42,972 nucleotides of DNA from JALZUE01 sp051251725 (GTDB lineage Bacteria > Pseudomonadota > Gammaproteobacteria > Enterobacterales > Alteromonadaceae), in assembly GCA_051251725.1 (NCBI GenBank), contig JBPOFN010000037.1:1-42972 (forward strand), in the 5' to 3' direction. The position numbers and the translations under genes were made by a program. Of the stretch, positions 7,947-16,776 are shown in pieces (within the stretch, counting starts at the first letter, position 1; every line of letters starts with the position of its first letter). The notes beneath the pieces were generated by a model. The model did not search any database, was not told where the DNA came from, and saw only the letters and a list, made by a program, of their open reading frames with translations.

Positions 7947-9050
7947 TTAAAAGTTAGCCGTTAAACGTAGTGTAAACGCCAAACTATCATCAATTTCATT
8001 ATTACCTGATGGTGAGGAAATAAATTGAAGATCAGGCTTTATCGCTAATTGTTCAGAGATTGGGTATAAATAGAATATTTCTGATACTTGCTCTTTATCC
8101 GCGCCTACAACATCAACCTGAGTAAAGCCAACACCGATGGCGTCTTGTGCAATAAACGCGCTGTGGTAATGAAGTCCAAAACCAATATGCTGTTCAATTT
8201 CAACCAAACTCGCATCCGCTTGTCCCCACTGTAGAAACGCACTTACTTTTTGATTAAATTGATGATCAACAACTAGATAGAAATCACTGCTACTTTTTGT
8301 GCTTTTGTTCGTGTTTATGGTCTCATCACTCATCGTTAGTCCTGAATGATGCCAAAGCCCTAACTTGATTGAACTATTGGCTTGATAATTCCACTGTGTT
8401 TCAGCGATAGAGAAAAAATCATCAAAATGATTATAACTAGCACTACTTTCAAAATAGCCTAAGCGCGCACTAATACTTGGATTGAGAGTAAATTCAGTAT
8501 ACAGGCCAATGGCCGGTTGCGGATAAGTAGGAAGACCTTGCACTGTTGGGCTAAACCCCATCGAAGAGTTAATAAACTCGCCGCCATACGCTGTGGTAGC
8601 AAAGTAACTATTCACATCCATTTGGCCTAGTTTAATAAAAGCATAATCGCTGAAATGAGCAGTAAAAATCACTTCAAATAAACGGTTAAAATCATCGTCG
8701 TCAATATTGCTAAAGGTTTGAATATCGCCAGCAATATCAGAGCCATTACCACCGCGCTTAATACTATAACTGGCAGTTAAATAGCTTTCTTTGCCAATGA
8801 GCTCAGTTAAATTACTTTCAAAACCTAGATTGAGTAAGCCACGAGTCACCAGTTTATTATCAACATCGCTATCAATATAAGAGCTATCTAAAGTGAAGTC
8901 GCCATGAAAGCTGGTTTCAACAGCATGAACATTGACGAAAATTAAGCTGGTTAACATAAGTGAGAAAGACTGAATTTTTCGCAATGAAGCGCAAAAGAAT
9001 ACGCGAACTGGAAATTCACCCGCAATGGCGTTGAAAGTAGCTTGGGTCAT
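7947..9050 (-). CDS. OprB-like carbohydrate-selective porin
   Basis: An outer-membrane beta-barrel protein of 367 residues or slightly fewer. OprB-family signatures are visible: FIKLGQMDVNSYFA, GGEFINSSMGFSP, GLPTYPQPAIGLY, and near the C-terminus SEIFYLYPISEQLAIKPDLQ followed by a last strand ending in Phe (LRLTANF), the usual signal for barrel assembly. The signal peptide is SLRKIQSFSLMLTSLIFVNVHA, at residues 22-43, which is unusually far from the ATG at 9050. A TTG at 8984 (residue 23) would give a normal signal peptide, but has no clear ribosome site; the ATG has a weakly placed AAAGG. The family moves sugars or other small solutes across the outer membrane. No adjacent sugar genes point to a substrate. 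Confidence 0.75.
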   Translation of the reverse strand: MTQATFNAIAGEFPVRVFFCASLRKIQSFSLMLTSLIFVNVHAVETSFHGDFTLDSSYIDSDVDNKLVTRGLLNLGFESNLTELIGKESYLTASYSIKRGGNGSDIAGDIQTFSNIDDDDFNRLFEVIFTAHFSDYAFIKLGQMDVNSYFATTAYGGEFINSSMGFSPTVQGLPTYPQPAIGLYTEFTLNPSISARLGYFESSASYNHFDDFFSIAETQWNYQANSSIKLGLWHHSGLTMSDETINTNKSTKSSSDFYLVVDHQFNQKVSAFLQWGQADASLVEIEQHIGFGLHYHSAFIAQDAIGVGFTQVDVVGADKEQVSEIFYLYPISEQLAIKPDLQFISSPSGNNEIDDSLAFTLRLTANF

Positions 9051-9197
9051 AGCTTTGTTTGTACCTTTAGTCGTTTTAGCCGTGATAATTTATCAATGAT
9101 TATTTATTGGTTTAGCGCTTACAAAGCTAACATTGCTAGCCTTTATTTCTGCTGAGTTAATACCTATAAAGTTAAGATGTGCAGAGCGAATGCTTAA

Positions 9198-9309
9198 TAA
9201 CTAGTAGCTACGAATTTACATCTAGGAATTAGTACCTACGAGCTTAAAGCTAAGAACCCACATCTACGAACTAATACCTACGGACTAATACCTACGAGCT
9301 AGCATTTTT
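9198..9309. repeat. Decayed 14-bp tandem array
   Basis: Eight consecutive 14-base units, for example GAATTAGTACCTAC (9226-9239), GAACTAATACCTAC (9268-9281) and GGACTAATACCTAC (9282-9295), with more diverged units at both ends. It lies in the 388-base spacer between the porin and chemoreceptor genes (9051-9438); the rest of that spacer has no gene. Confidence 0.7.
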
Positions 9310-9381
9310 ATTAACTAAGCCAATAATTATAGCGGAGCTTAATATGTGAGTTTAGTCGCAGGCAAGTGTTATCGCTCATTT

Positions 9382-9422
9382 TCACCATAACTAAATCAAC
9401 TTGTCGGTTTTAGTTATGGTGA
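9382..9422. terminator. Perfect 14-bp hairpin after the chemoreceptor gene
   Basis: TCACCATAACTAAA (9382-9395) and TTTAGTTATGGTGA (9409-9422) are exact complements around a 13-base loop, 17 bases past the chemoreceptor stop. No T run follows on either strand, so it may be a 3' end stabiliser or a weak terminator. Confidence 0.5.
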
Positions 9423-9438
9423 TAGTTAAGCTAAAGAT

Positions 9439-11406
9439 TTATCGGCTAAAGGTAAATTGTGATAATTGCGCTGATAAATGATCCGCTAATTGCGATAAAT
9501 TCTCTGTCGCATCCGCAGTATTTTTAGACGCTTGCATAATAGCATCTGCGCCTTGGGCAATCTCTTCAGTATGGCGATGAATATTACTGACTAAGTTTTG
9601 CTGCTGCTCAACAGCCGTTGAAATTTTTATTGTGCCGGCAACCACTGAATTAACATCATTGGTCACTTCGGTAAAAGTGATAGCAACCCTTTCGGCTTGT
9701 TTAACACCGTCTTCAGCCTTTTCAACGCCTTGGTTCATCGCCGCAACTGATTTGTCTGCCCCTTGTTGTAGCTTGGCAATAATATGCTGAATTTCACCGG
9801 TTGCATCTTGGGTACGAGCCGCAAGTGTTCTCACTTCATCAGCAACAACCGCAAAACCTCGTCCTTGCTCACCAGCCCTAGCGGCTTCAATGGCAGCATT
9901 TAACGCTAATAAATTGGTTTGATCAGCAATTTCTCGAATGACATTAACAAATTGGGCGATGTCGTTGCTGTCTTTCGCTAACACATTGATCACCTGAGCG
10001 GCGTCATTAACTTCTGCGGCAATATTTTCAATCGCCTGTGAGGTTTCTAAAATAACCACTTGCCCTTGGGTAACATGCTCACTGGCTTGTGAGGTAACAT
10101 CTCTAGCACTTTCAGTATTGCTGTGAATTACCGCCACTGATTCAGATATTTGATTAATTGCTTGTGCCACATTATGGGTATTTTGTTGCTGCACTTGTAC
10201 ATTACCGGCCATATCATCAGCTAATTGCTGAATATGTTGGGTATCGGCTCTAAGTTTCACCACGTCTTTACTTAACTGCTGTAAAAGTTGATGAATTTTA
10301 CTTTGCATTTGACTAAAACTAACTGCAATACCGCCAAGTTCATCCTTACTATTAATACGCAGCACTTGACTAAAATCACCGTCACCTAGGCGTTCAGCGG
10401 CATTTTGAATGATTAAAACATTTTGCTTGATCGAGCTATAGATCGCCAGTAAACACAGTAAGATTAACATTAGAGCGCCAGCAACAATTGCCACTAACAG
10501 CCACAGACTTTGCTCACTATTTTGCTGTTGAGTTTGTAATTGCTGGGTTAATGCTTTTTCGACCTGGTGAGATAATTGCTCAAGTTGTTCAACTACGCGG
10601 TTAACTTCACTCTTGGCTTTATCAGCACGCCAAACAATGTCGTCCGGTTCAATAACATTCGCTCTCAGGCCTTGTTGGTATTTACTTAAGTCAGTAAATA
10701 AACCAGCAAAAGGGTCGATAAAGTTTTTTGCCAACTCTTTATCTGCTCGAAAGAGTTGCTCGGTGTTTTTGCCAACTTGCAGGTGTAATTCCGTTAAACG
10801 CTTATCTAAGGCAACTAATGAGGTATATGATTGAGCGTTAAAACCACCTTTGCTAATAATGCGATCGGTTAAATCTCGAGTTCGTCCTAAAAATTCACGT
10901 AACGCTGGCAAGCGATTAACTGACAAATCAGCCAAGTAAAAGGCACTTGGGTTATTTTCTCTCGATAAGCCCGTGATCGCAGCGGTATTTTCTCTTAACG
11001 ACAATGACTGCTCGTAAGCGGAAAACAAGGCGATTTCCAATTCATTGTTACTGTTATCCGCTTGGCCACCAACAAGCGTATTCTGCCAAAGGGTAAAATA
11101 CTGCTGATAAGGCGCCGCTAATTCCGCTAAGGACTCATTTTTTTTAATTAAGTTGTTAACTTGATTATGCTGCTCTGCTACGTTTTTTCTTAAACGCACT
11201 GAGACTTCAATATCACTGAATAAGGTAACAACACTGTGACCTAATATTTCCTGTTTATATTGGCTAATATTGCTTAGCTGCTGATGCACCACCCACCAAC
11301 TCGTGGCAATTAATGGAATAAAAAACAACAAAGCTAAAAATGTAAATTTCAATTTAAAACCAAACTGATTAAAGAGTTTGATCAAGGGCATAATAAGTGA
11401 GTTCAT
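9439..11406 (-). CDS. Methyl-accepting chemotaxis protein
   Basis: A 655-residue chemoreceptor. Residues 21-41 and 301-323 are membrane segments enclosing a periplasmic helical sensor of about 260 residues. HAMP is at about 324-378, and the rest is the cytoplasmic signalling coiled coil. The hairpin tip is nearly invariant: REIADQTNLLALNAAIEAAR followed by AGEQGRGFAVVADEVRTLA. It should act with CheA and CheW to steer the flagellar motor. The C-terminus (LSQFTFSR) lacks the NWETF-type pentapeptide that tethers CheR. The ligand is unknown. Upstream AAGATG is a poor ribosome site, and a second ATG five codons later is possible. It is a single gene with a hairpin after it. Confidence 0.93.
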   Translation of the reverse strand: MNSLIMPLIKLFNQFGFKLKFTFLALLFFIPLIATSWWVVHQQLSNISQYKQEILGHSVVTLFSDIEVSVRLRKNVAEQHNQVNNLIKKNESLAELAAPYQQYFTLWQNTLVGGQADNSNNELEIALFSAYEQSLSLRENTAAITGLSRENNPSAFYLADLSVNRLPALREFLGRTRDLTDRIISKGGFNAQSYTSLVALDKRLTELHLQVGKNTEQLFRADKELAKNFIDPFAGLFTDLSKYQQGLRANVIEPDDIVWRADKAKSEVNRVVEQLEQLSHQVEKALTQQLQTQQQNSEQSLWLLVAIVAGALMLILLCLLAIYSSIKQNVLIIQNAAERLGDGDFSQVLRINSKDELGGIAVSFSQMQSKIHQLLQQLSKDVVKLRADTQHIQQLADDMAGNVQVQQQNTHNVAQAINQISESVAVIHSNTESARDVTSQASEHVTQGQVVILETSQAIENIAAEVNDAAQVINVLAKDSNDIAQFVNVIREIADQTNLLALNAAIEAARAGEQGRGFAVVADEVRTLAARTQDATGEIQHIIAKLQQGADKSVAAMNQGVEKAEDGVKQAERVAITFTEVTNDVNSVVAGTIKISTAVEQQQNLVSNIHRHTEEIAQGADAIMQASKNTADATENLSQLADHLSAQLSQFTFSR

Positions 11407-11612
11407 ATAACATCTTTTAATTATTTTTTATGGCGTTAGTTAAGTCTATTCAGCAAGATAAATCTATCGTCTCGCGACTTAAACTACCTAATTGGGCGGT
11501 TATTATTAGAGGCAGTAGACCTGAATGCTGTAAAGTTAATTTCAAGTTTTTGAAAATAAACTACTGATTAGGTGAGCTACCAGCAGTTATACATGGTCAG
11601 TTAAATAGGCTG

Positions 11613-12869
11613 TTACTGCTGAGCAAGGATCGCATTTTCAATTTGAAATAAGCGGTCTTGGCCCCAGCACGATGTTTGCCCAAAAGTGAAACAAGGAACC
11701 CCCCAAAAACCCAGTTGCTCTAATTGCTTTTGATTTTCATCGGTAACTTTTTGCCAATCATGCTCAAGTGCATAGCTTATTGCTTCGTCATAATTTAAAT
11801 CAATAGCACGACAAATTGCTTTAATATTTCTAACTTTAGACAAATCACGACCTTGCACATAGATAGCGTTAAAAATTGCATCAATAAACGCCACCGCTTT
11901 ATTTTGCTGTTCGGCAAAAGGAAAAACTTGATAGCTATTGATCACACCGGCAACAATCGGCTCAAAGTAATCGTCAATCGGTAAATCTTTTACCCGCGCT
12001 TCTCTTATGGCATCAAACAGCACATAACGCTGTTTTTCTATCGGTACGTTAATACCGCGCATTAATAAGGGTAAAACGATTTTAACGCGAAGCGCAATAC
12101 GATAATGCTGACACAGTTTCTGCGCCTGCAACCAGCCTAAATAAGCATAAGGGCTATGAATCGAAAGGTAGATAGTTAATTCGTCATCTTTATTTGAAAC
12201 AAAATCTTCAAGATAACGCAAATGATGCAAGTTATATTTAAATTCAGCCGGCCCCTTGTGGTAATTAACCTTGTTTAGCCTGTGTTCTAAATGATCTAAA
12301 CGTTCAATCCCTACATACCATTCACCCGCAAAATATAAACTGGCCGATTGATAATGTCCTTTTCGTAGCTGCCTTTGCTGGTTTTTTATCTGAAAACTGA
12401 TAACCGGTGTTGATGGCGCGAAAAACTCAGTAAAAAGGTTGTGCCAAGTTTTATCAAAAATTTCCGCAGCATTCGGTATATTCTTCGTTTCTAATTGCCA
12501 CAACTGTTGGCCAGTCACTAGCGATTTGGTTAGTGGTGCCTGTTTAATCGGCACTAAGCCATAACATTGGGCAAATTGATTGGCGTCTTTAATCGCCCAT
12601 TCACGCCACAGTTTACTGGCGTAATTAATTTCGCTGTGTTCATACATTAAATACAATTCAAAGCGCACATTAAAACGCGCTGAAAATTCAGGCAGCAGTT
12701 GTACAAGCATATAGCTATAGGGATCACTTAAAGATAAATACACTTCGATTTTAGGGGGCCGGTTGAATAACTTCGGCAAAAAACTATATAAACAGAATAT
12801 CCATTTACGCCTAAACGGACTTTTAAACCAACTAAAACAAAGCCGTTTTATAAGAGTGAATTTGACCAC
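11613..12869 (-). CDS. Tandem DsbA-fold protein, 2-hydroxychromene-2-carboxylate isomerase-like
   Basis: A 418-residue protein made of two copies of the kappa-GST/DsbA thioredoxin fold. Copy 1 (about 40-225) starts IEVYLSLSDPYSYM; copy 2 (about 232-418) starts LTIYLSIHSPYAYLG and ends GFWGVPCFTFGQTSCWGQDR, the signature end of HCCA isomerases (GV-P-F ... WGQDRL). There is no CxxC, so it is not a disulfide oxidase. The Ser of SPYAY aligns with the catalytic serine of HCCA isomerase. The N-terminal 38 residues are basic and hydrophobic, with no clear signal peptide. The start is GTG, supported by AGGGA seven bases upstream. Related single-domain enzymes use glutathione to isomerise aromatic ring-cleavage products; no aromatic pathway genes lie nearby, so the substrate is unknown. 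Confidence 0.75.
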   Translation of the reverse strand: MVKFTLIKRLCFSWFKSPFRRKWIFCLYSFLPKLFNRPPKIEVYLSLSDPYSYMLVQLLPEFSARFNVRFELYLMYEHSEINYASKLWREWAIKDANQFAQCYGLVPIKQAPLTKSLVTGQQLWQLETKNIPNAAEIFDKTWHNLFTEFFAPSTPVISFQIKNQQRQLRKGHYQSASLYFAGEWYVGIERLDHLEHRLNKVNYHKGPAEFKYNLHHLRYLEDFVSNKDDELTIYLSIHSPYAYLGWLQAQKLCQHYRIALRVKIVLPLLMRGINVPIEKQRYVLFDAIREARVKDLPIDDYFEPIVAGVINSYQVFPFAEQQNKAVAFIDAIFNAIYVQGRDLSKVRNIKAICRAIDLNYDEAISYALEHDWQKVTDENQKQLEQLGFWGVPCFTFGQTSCWGQDRLFQIENAILAQQ

Positions 12870-13075
12870 GAAACTGTCCCTAAAATTAATCCGTTAAAAA
12901 AATTCATACGCTTTTGAATTTATCACTGGCTATCATTATTTAAAACTTTAAAATACCACCTGATTATTACATATAATTATTACCGTATCATAATCTTGTA
13001 TTTATTATTTAAATAGATGCGCCACATTCAATACAGTATTTGTCTTGAATTAACTTTACCGAGTTTTTATTATCA

Positions 13076-14107
13076 ATGTCTGAGAATAACATTAGTCAAC
13101 TATTGCTCCGCAACCTAGCTTTATTATCAAGCGAACATGCCCTTTTCATTAATTTACCGGCAGATAACTTGTTAAACGAATTTGCTGCGGCTTATCCTGA
13201 GTCAAAAATAACCACTTATAACTCTAATTTTTCACACTTTAATCAACATCAGCAAAACGCTCAATACCAAAGTTTTTTTGGTGCCTGCTATACCGAACAG
13301 ACAGTTCATGATTTAGTGGTAATTTATTATCCCAAAGCCAAACAAGAACTACTGTTATTATTAGCGATGTTAGCGGATAAGGTCGATGAAAAAACCAGAG
13401 TTATAATAGTAGGCGAAAAAAATGGCGGTATTAACTCATCAAGCAAACTGGTCGCAGATTATCTCACTAATTATCAAAAATATGATGCTGCCCGTCATTG
13501 CATGTTGTACGTAGGATCATATATCCCGCAGCAACAAACCTTTAAGCTTGATGATTGGCTGATCAACTACCAGTTTTCAGTTAACGACAAAAAAATTAAC
13601 GTCGCGGCTTTACCTGGCGTTTTTAGTCATAAAAAACTTGATATCGGGACCCAAGTATTATTAGCAAACCTACCGACAATTGTTAGTGGTGAGCTATTAG
13701 ACTTTGGCTGTGGCGCCGGTGTGATCGCTTGTTATATTGCCGCCGAGTATGAAAAAATAACACCGGTACTTGCAGACGTGAGTGCTTTAGCCTTATATTC
13801 GGCTGAAAAAACCTTAGCACTCAATAATATTAAAGGCGTGGTCGTGGCAACTGATAGTTTGTCACACATTAACAGAAGCTTTGATTGGGTGGTCACTAAC
13901 CCGCCTTTTCACCAAGGTTTAAAAACTAACTATGAAGCCACTGAAACCTTTTTAACTGGTATTAATAAAAAAATGCGTAATAAAGGTCAATTAGTCGTGG
14001 TTGCGAATAACTTTTTAACCTACCGTCCTTTGATGGAAAGCGCTTTTTCAAAAGTTATTGAACTGACCAATAAAAATGGCTTTTGTGTTTATCATTGTTT
14101 GAAATAA
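13076..14107 (+). CDS. rsmC: 16S rRNA (guanine1207-N2)-methyltransferase
   Basis: Methylates G1207 of 16S rRNA in the small subunit using S-adenosylmethionine. The 343-residue length equals that of E. coli RsmC, with the same plan: a degenerate N-terminal methyltransferase-like half, and an active C-terminal Rossmann domain with the SAM motif DFGCGAGV at 209-216 and the catalytic motif TNPPFHQG at 274-281. No strong ribosome site precedes the ATG, but no other start fits the family better. It is divergent from the tandem DsbA-fold gene across 206 bases and is followed by the sensor kinase 115 bases later. Confidence 0.92.
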   Translation: MSENNISQLLLRNLALLSSEHALFINLPADNLLNEFAAAYPESKITTYNSNFSHFNQHQQNAQYQSFFGACYTEQTVHDLVVIYYPKAKQELLLLLAMLADKVDEKTRVIIVGEKNGGINSSSKLVADYLTNYQKYDAARHCMLYVGSYIPQQQTFKLDDWLINYQFSVNDKKINVAALPGVFSHKKLDIGTQVLLANLPTIVSGELLDFGCGAGVIACYIAAEYEKITPVLADVSALALYSAEKTLALNNIKGVVVATDSLSHINRSFDWVVTNPPFHQGLKTNYEATETFLTGINKKMRNKGQLVVVANNFLTYRPLMESAFSKVIELTNKNGFCVYHCLK

Positions 14108-14222
14108 AACAGAAAAGTGGCTAAGCAATATCAATCGCTTATACTATAAAAATTCATTTCGATAACACTCGATAAATCTCCGCCACGTAAACTTGATATT
14201 AATTAAATAGGTTCATGTTTTT

Positions 14223-15839
14223 ATGTCGATAATCGATAAAGTTCATTCAATTAAACGCCCAATGATTTATATCAATTTGGTGTTTGTATTAATAATGATC
14301 TTAATTACTGCGGGTGTTTTATCGTACATCTATGTCGAACAAAGTAAAAATGAATTAAGTGTACAGTTAAAACAATGGGCTAACTTAGTCACCCTGCAAT
14401 CTGAAAACCTGATTGATAAATACGAAAATGACAATATAAGTTCACAAAAGGAACTGGCGTTTTTTAACGACGTGGCAATGATAAACTTTGTCTATGTTTA
14501 TAAACTCGACGATAACAACGCCTTATTATTAGCGGCTAATTACAATAAAAACTCATTGTCACCATCGCTTTACCCGAATCAAGAAAAAATACTTCGGTTG
14601 GCCACGCCGCATGTAGTTAACGATTCAATCGAGTTGATTCAAAGGGTTAAAGATGAAAACGACACCTTATTAGGTTATGTTCATATTCAGTCTAATTTAA
14701 AGTCTGTCGCGGCAACGATTAGATATACCATTGTTAGTTCAGTGCTACTGATTTCTATTACTTTATTATTATCGCTGTTTTTTATCTCCAAGTTTCACCA
14801 TTCGCTAAGTAATGCCCTTGGTAATATTATTCAAACAATACAGCTTATTTCCCAGCGCAAAGATTACACACTGCGTTGTAAGCCTTCTGAATATAAAGAA
14901 ATTGATGTTTTAGGCCGCACCATAAACATTATGTTATCTCGAACAGAAAAGTTTATTTCAAGACAAAAAGAACATGAGCAAGATGTATTAAGGCTAAACC
15001 ATAGCTTAGAAGAAAAAGTGAACCGCCGTACCGACGCGCTCAAAGAATCAAACCAAGAGTTATTATCGACCCTTGAAAAACTGCATCAATTTCAAGGGCA
15101 ATTAGTAGAAAATGAAAAAATGGCGTCGCTGGGCGATATGGTTGCCGGTATCGCGCACGAAGTAAATACTCCGGTCGGTTTAGGTGTTACGGCATCGTCA
15201 TTACTCGCTGATCGATTACAAGAGATTCAGCAGGCTTACGACGATAAAACGTTAAAAGGCAGCCAACTAAAACGCTTTTTACACGACAGTGAAAGTAATA
15301 TTAATATTGTTATTCGCAATTTAAACCGCGCTGCAGATTTAATCTCAAGCTTTAAACAAGTGGCTGTTGATCAGTCGAACGAAGAAACACGCTATTTCAA
15401 TGTTAAGCAATTCGTTAATGAAGTTTGCTTAACCTTAGGGCCGCAATTAAAAGAAACTAATTACAACATTACCATTGATTGTGATGACGCCCTTTTTGCC
15501 AATGTCAAAGCCGGGCCATTAAATCAAATATTTATTAACCTGATTATGAACAGTAAAATTCATGGTTTTAATAACGCACCAGAAGGTGATATTACTATTA
15601 CGATCATGGCGTTAAGTAACCAATTAAATATCATTTACCAAGATAACGGCGTCGGGATTGATAACTCAGTTAAATCGAGAGTTTTTGAACCTTTTGTCAC
15701 GACAAAACGCGGTGCCGGCGGTAGCGGTTTGGGGTTACACTTAGTTTACAATTTAGTCACTCAAGCATTGGGGGGCTCAATTCAATTAGAAAGTACGCCA
15801 GGAGAAGGCGTCACTTTCGAAATAAATATCCCAATTTAA
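14223..15839 (+). CDS. Membrane sensor histidine kinase next to arcA
   Basis: A 538-residue orthodox two-component kinase. Membrane segments at about 15-37 and 167-189 enclose a periplasmic sensor of about 130 residues. A HAMP region (190-245) and a coiled coil (250-298) follow, then the HisKA dimerisation helix with H312 in ASLGDMVAGIAHEVNTPVG. The ATPase domain (about 410-535) has its N box (NLIMNSKIHGF), G1 (DNGVGID), F box (FEPFVTT) and G2 (GGSGLGLHLV). It has no receiver or HPt domain, unlike ArcB, and no receiver unlike Shewanella ArcS. arcA starts 171 bases downstream on the same strand, with hptA beyond it, so it is a candidate Arc kinase or a direct ArcA kinase. That link is inference from position. 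Confidence 0.88.
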   Translation: MSIIDKVHSIKRPMIYINLVFVLIMILITAGVLSYIYVEQSKNELSVQLKQWANLVTLQSENLIDKYENDNISSQKELAFFNDVAMINFVYVYKLDDNNALLLAANYNKNSLSPSLYPNQEKILRLATPHVVNDSIELIQRVKDENDTLLGYVHIQSNLKSVAATIRYTIVSSVLLISITLLLSLFFISKFHHSLSNALGNIIQTIQLISQRKDYTLRCKPSEYKEIDVLGRTINIMLSRTEKFISRQKEHEQDVLRLNHSLEEKVNRRTDALKESNQELLSTLEKLHQFQGQLVENEKMASLGDMVAGIAHEVNTPVGLGVTASSLLADRLQEIQQAYDDKTLKGSQLKRFLHDSESNINIVIRNLNRAADLISSFKQVAVDQSNEETRYFNVKQFVNEVCLTLGPQLKETNYNITIDCDDALFANVKAGPLNQIFINLIMNSKIHGFNNAPEGDITITIMALSNQLNIIYQDNGVGIDNSVKSRVFEPFVTTKRGAGGSGLGLHLVYNLVTQALGGSIQLESTPGEGVTFEINIPI

Positions 15840-15935
15840 CCTATCTATATTGCCAAATAGCCGTAAATTAGTTTATCTTTAAGCTATATTTACATCTTAT
15901 TGAACATTTATTTACATATAATTGATAAGTAGTAT

Positions 15936-15952
15936 CCCCTCAAGTTTAGGGG
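15936..15952 (+). other. Short GC-rich hairpin between the kinase and arcA
   Basis: CCCCT (15936-15940) and AGGGG (15948-15952) pair around CAAGTTT and are followed by TCTTT. The five-base stem could act as a weak terminator or processing site that separates kinase and arcA expression levels. Confidence 0.3.
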
Positions 15953-16010
15953 TCTTTAGAAAATAATGAGCAGAACGTTCATTTTAGTAAATAAAAAATG
16001 GAAAATTTAC

Positions 16011-16715
16011 ATGCAAAGCCAACGTATACTAATTGTTGAAGATGAAGACGTAACCCGCTTTAATTTAAAGAAATTATTTGAAGCTGAAGGTTATCAAGTT
16101 TTCGAAGCAACTGACGGTGAAGAAATGGAAAAACACCTTCAAAGCAACATGATCAATCTGGTTATTATGGACATTAACCTGCCTGGTAAAAATGGCTTAT
16201 TGTTAGCGCGCGAGATCACTAACCAACCTGACTTAGGACTTATCTTTTTAACCGGTAGAGATAGCGACATTGATAAAGTACTCGGCTTAGAAATAGGTGC
16301 CGATGATTATTTAACTAAGCCCTTTAACCCAAGAGAGTTAACAATTCGCGCCCGTAATATTCTTAATCGTATTTCACAGGGCAAACAAGAGCCTGTTAAC
16401 ACGATTGTAAAATTTAATGGTTGGGTCTTAGATGGTAATTCTAGACAAATGACTAGCCCAATAGGCGACGTGGTGGCTATTCCTCGTGGTGAATATCGCG
16501 CGTTAAAGCTATTGATAGAAAACGCCGGAAAAATTATTACTCGCCAACAGTTAATTAAAGAAATGACTGGCCGAGAATTGCGTTCAAACGATCGTACCGT
16601 TGACGTTACTATTCGCCGCTTACGTAAACACTTTGAAGCTATTGATAACAGTCCTGAACTTATCAATACCATCCATGGTGAAGGTTATCGTTTTGTCGGT
16701 AAACTTGAACAATAA
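16011..16715 (+). CDS. arcA: Aerobic respiration response regulator ArcA
   Basis: An OmpR-family regulator of 234 residues, close in sequence to E. coli ArcA (238) along its whole length. The receiver domain has the acidic pair E10/D11, the phospho-acceptor D54 in VIMDINLPGKNGLLLA, then FLTGRD and LTKPFNPRELTIRARN. The winged-helix DNA-binding domain contains MTGRELRSNDRTVDVTIRR and ends IHGEGYRF-GKLEQ. ArcA controls the switch between aerobic and low-oxygen metabolism. The start at 16011 (MQSQRILIVEDED) is chosen over an ATG 15 codons upstream at 15966, because it matches the family start and has GGA about nine bases before it. It is convergent with hptA, and a hairpin serves both ends. Confidence 0.95.
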   Translation: MQSQRILIVEDEDVTRFNLKKLFEAEGYQVFEATDGEEMEKHLQSNMINLVIMDINLPGKNGLLLAREITNQPDLGLIFLTGRDSDIDKVLGLEIGADDYLTKPFNPRELTIRARNILNRISQGKQEPVNTIVKFNGWVLDGNSRQMTSPIGDVVAIPRGEYRALKLLIENAGKIITRQQLIKEMTGRELRSNDRTVDVTIRRLRKHFEAIDNSPELINTIHGEGYRFVGKLEQ

Positions 16716-16741
16716 ACATAAAAATCAGCAAACAAATAAAA

Positions 16742-16776
16742 TTAAAGTGTGGCTTAACAGTTAAGCCACACTTTAA
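16742..16776. terminator. Shared hairpin terminator of arcA and hptA
   Basis: Sixteen-base perfect arms TTAAAGTGTGGCTTAA (16742-16757) and TTAAGCCACACTTTAA (16761-16776) have a three-base loop. Reading the minus strand, a T-rich stretch follows, so it fits an hptA terminator best; for arcA the following T run is weak. The hptA stop codon (16754-16756) and last codons lie inside it. Confidence 0.85.

Noticed and set aside
9051..9438. Insertion-sequence remnant in the porin-chemoreceptor spacer
   Set aside because: The repeats are short tandem units without transposase residues or terminal inverted repeats; the 14-base hairpin is explained as a 3' end structure.
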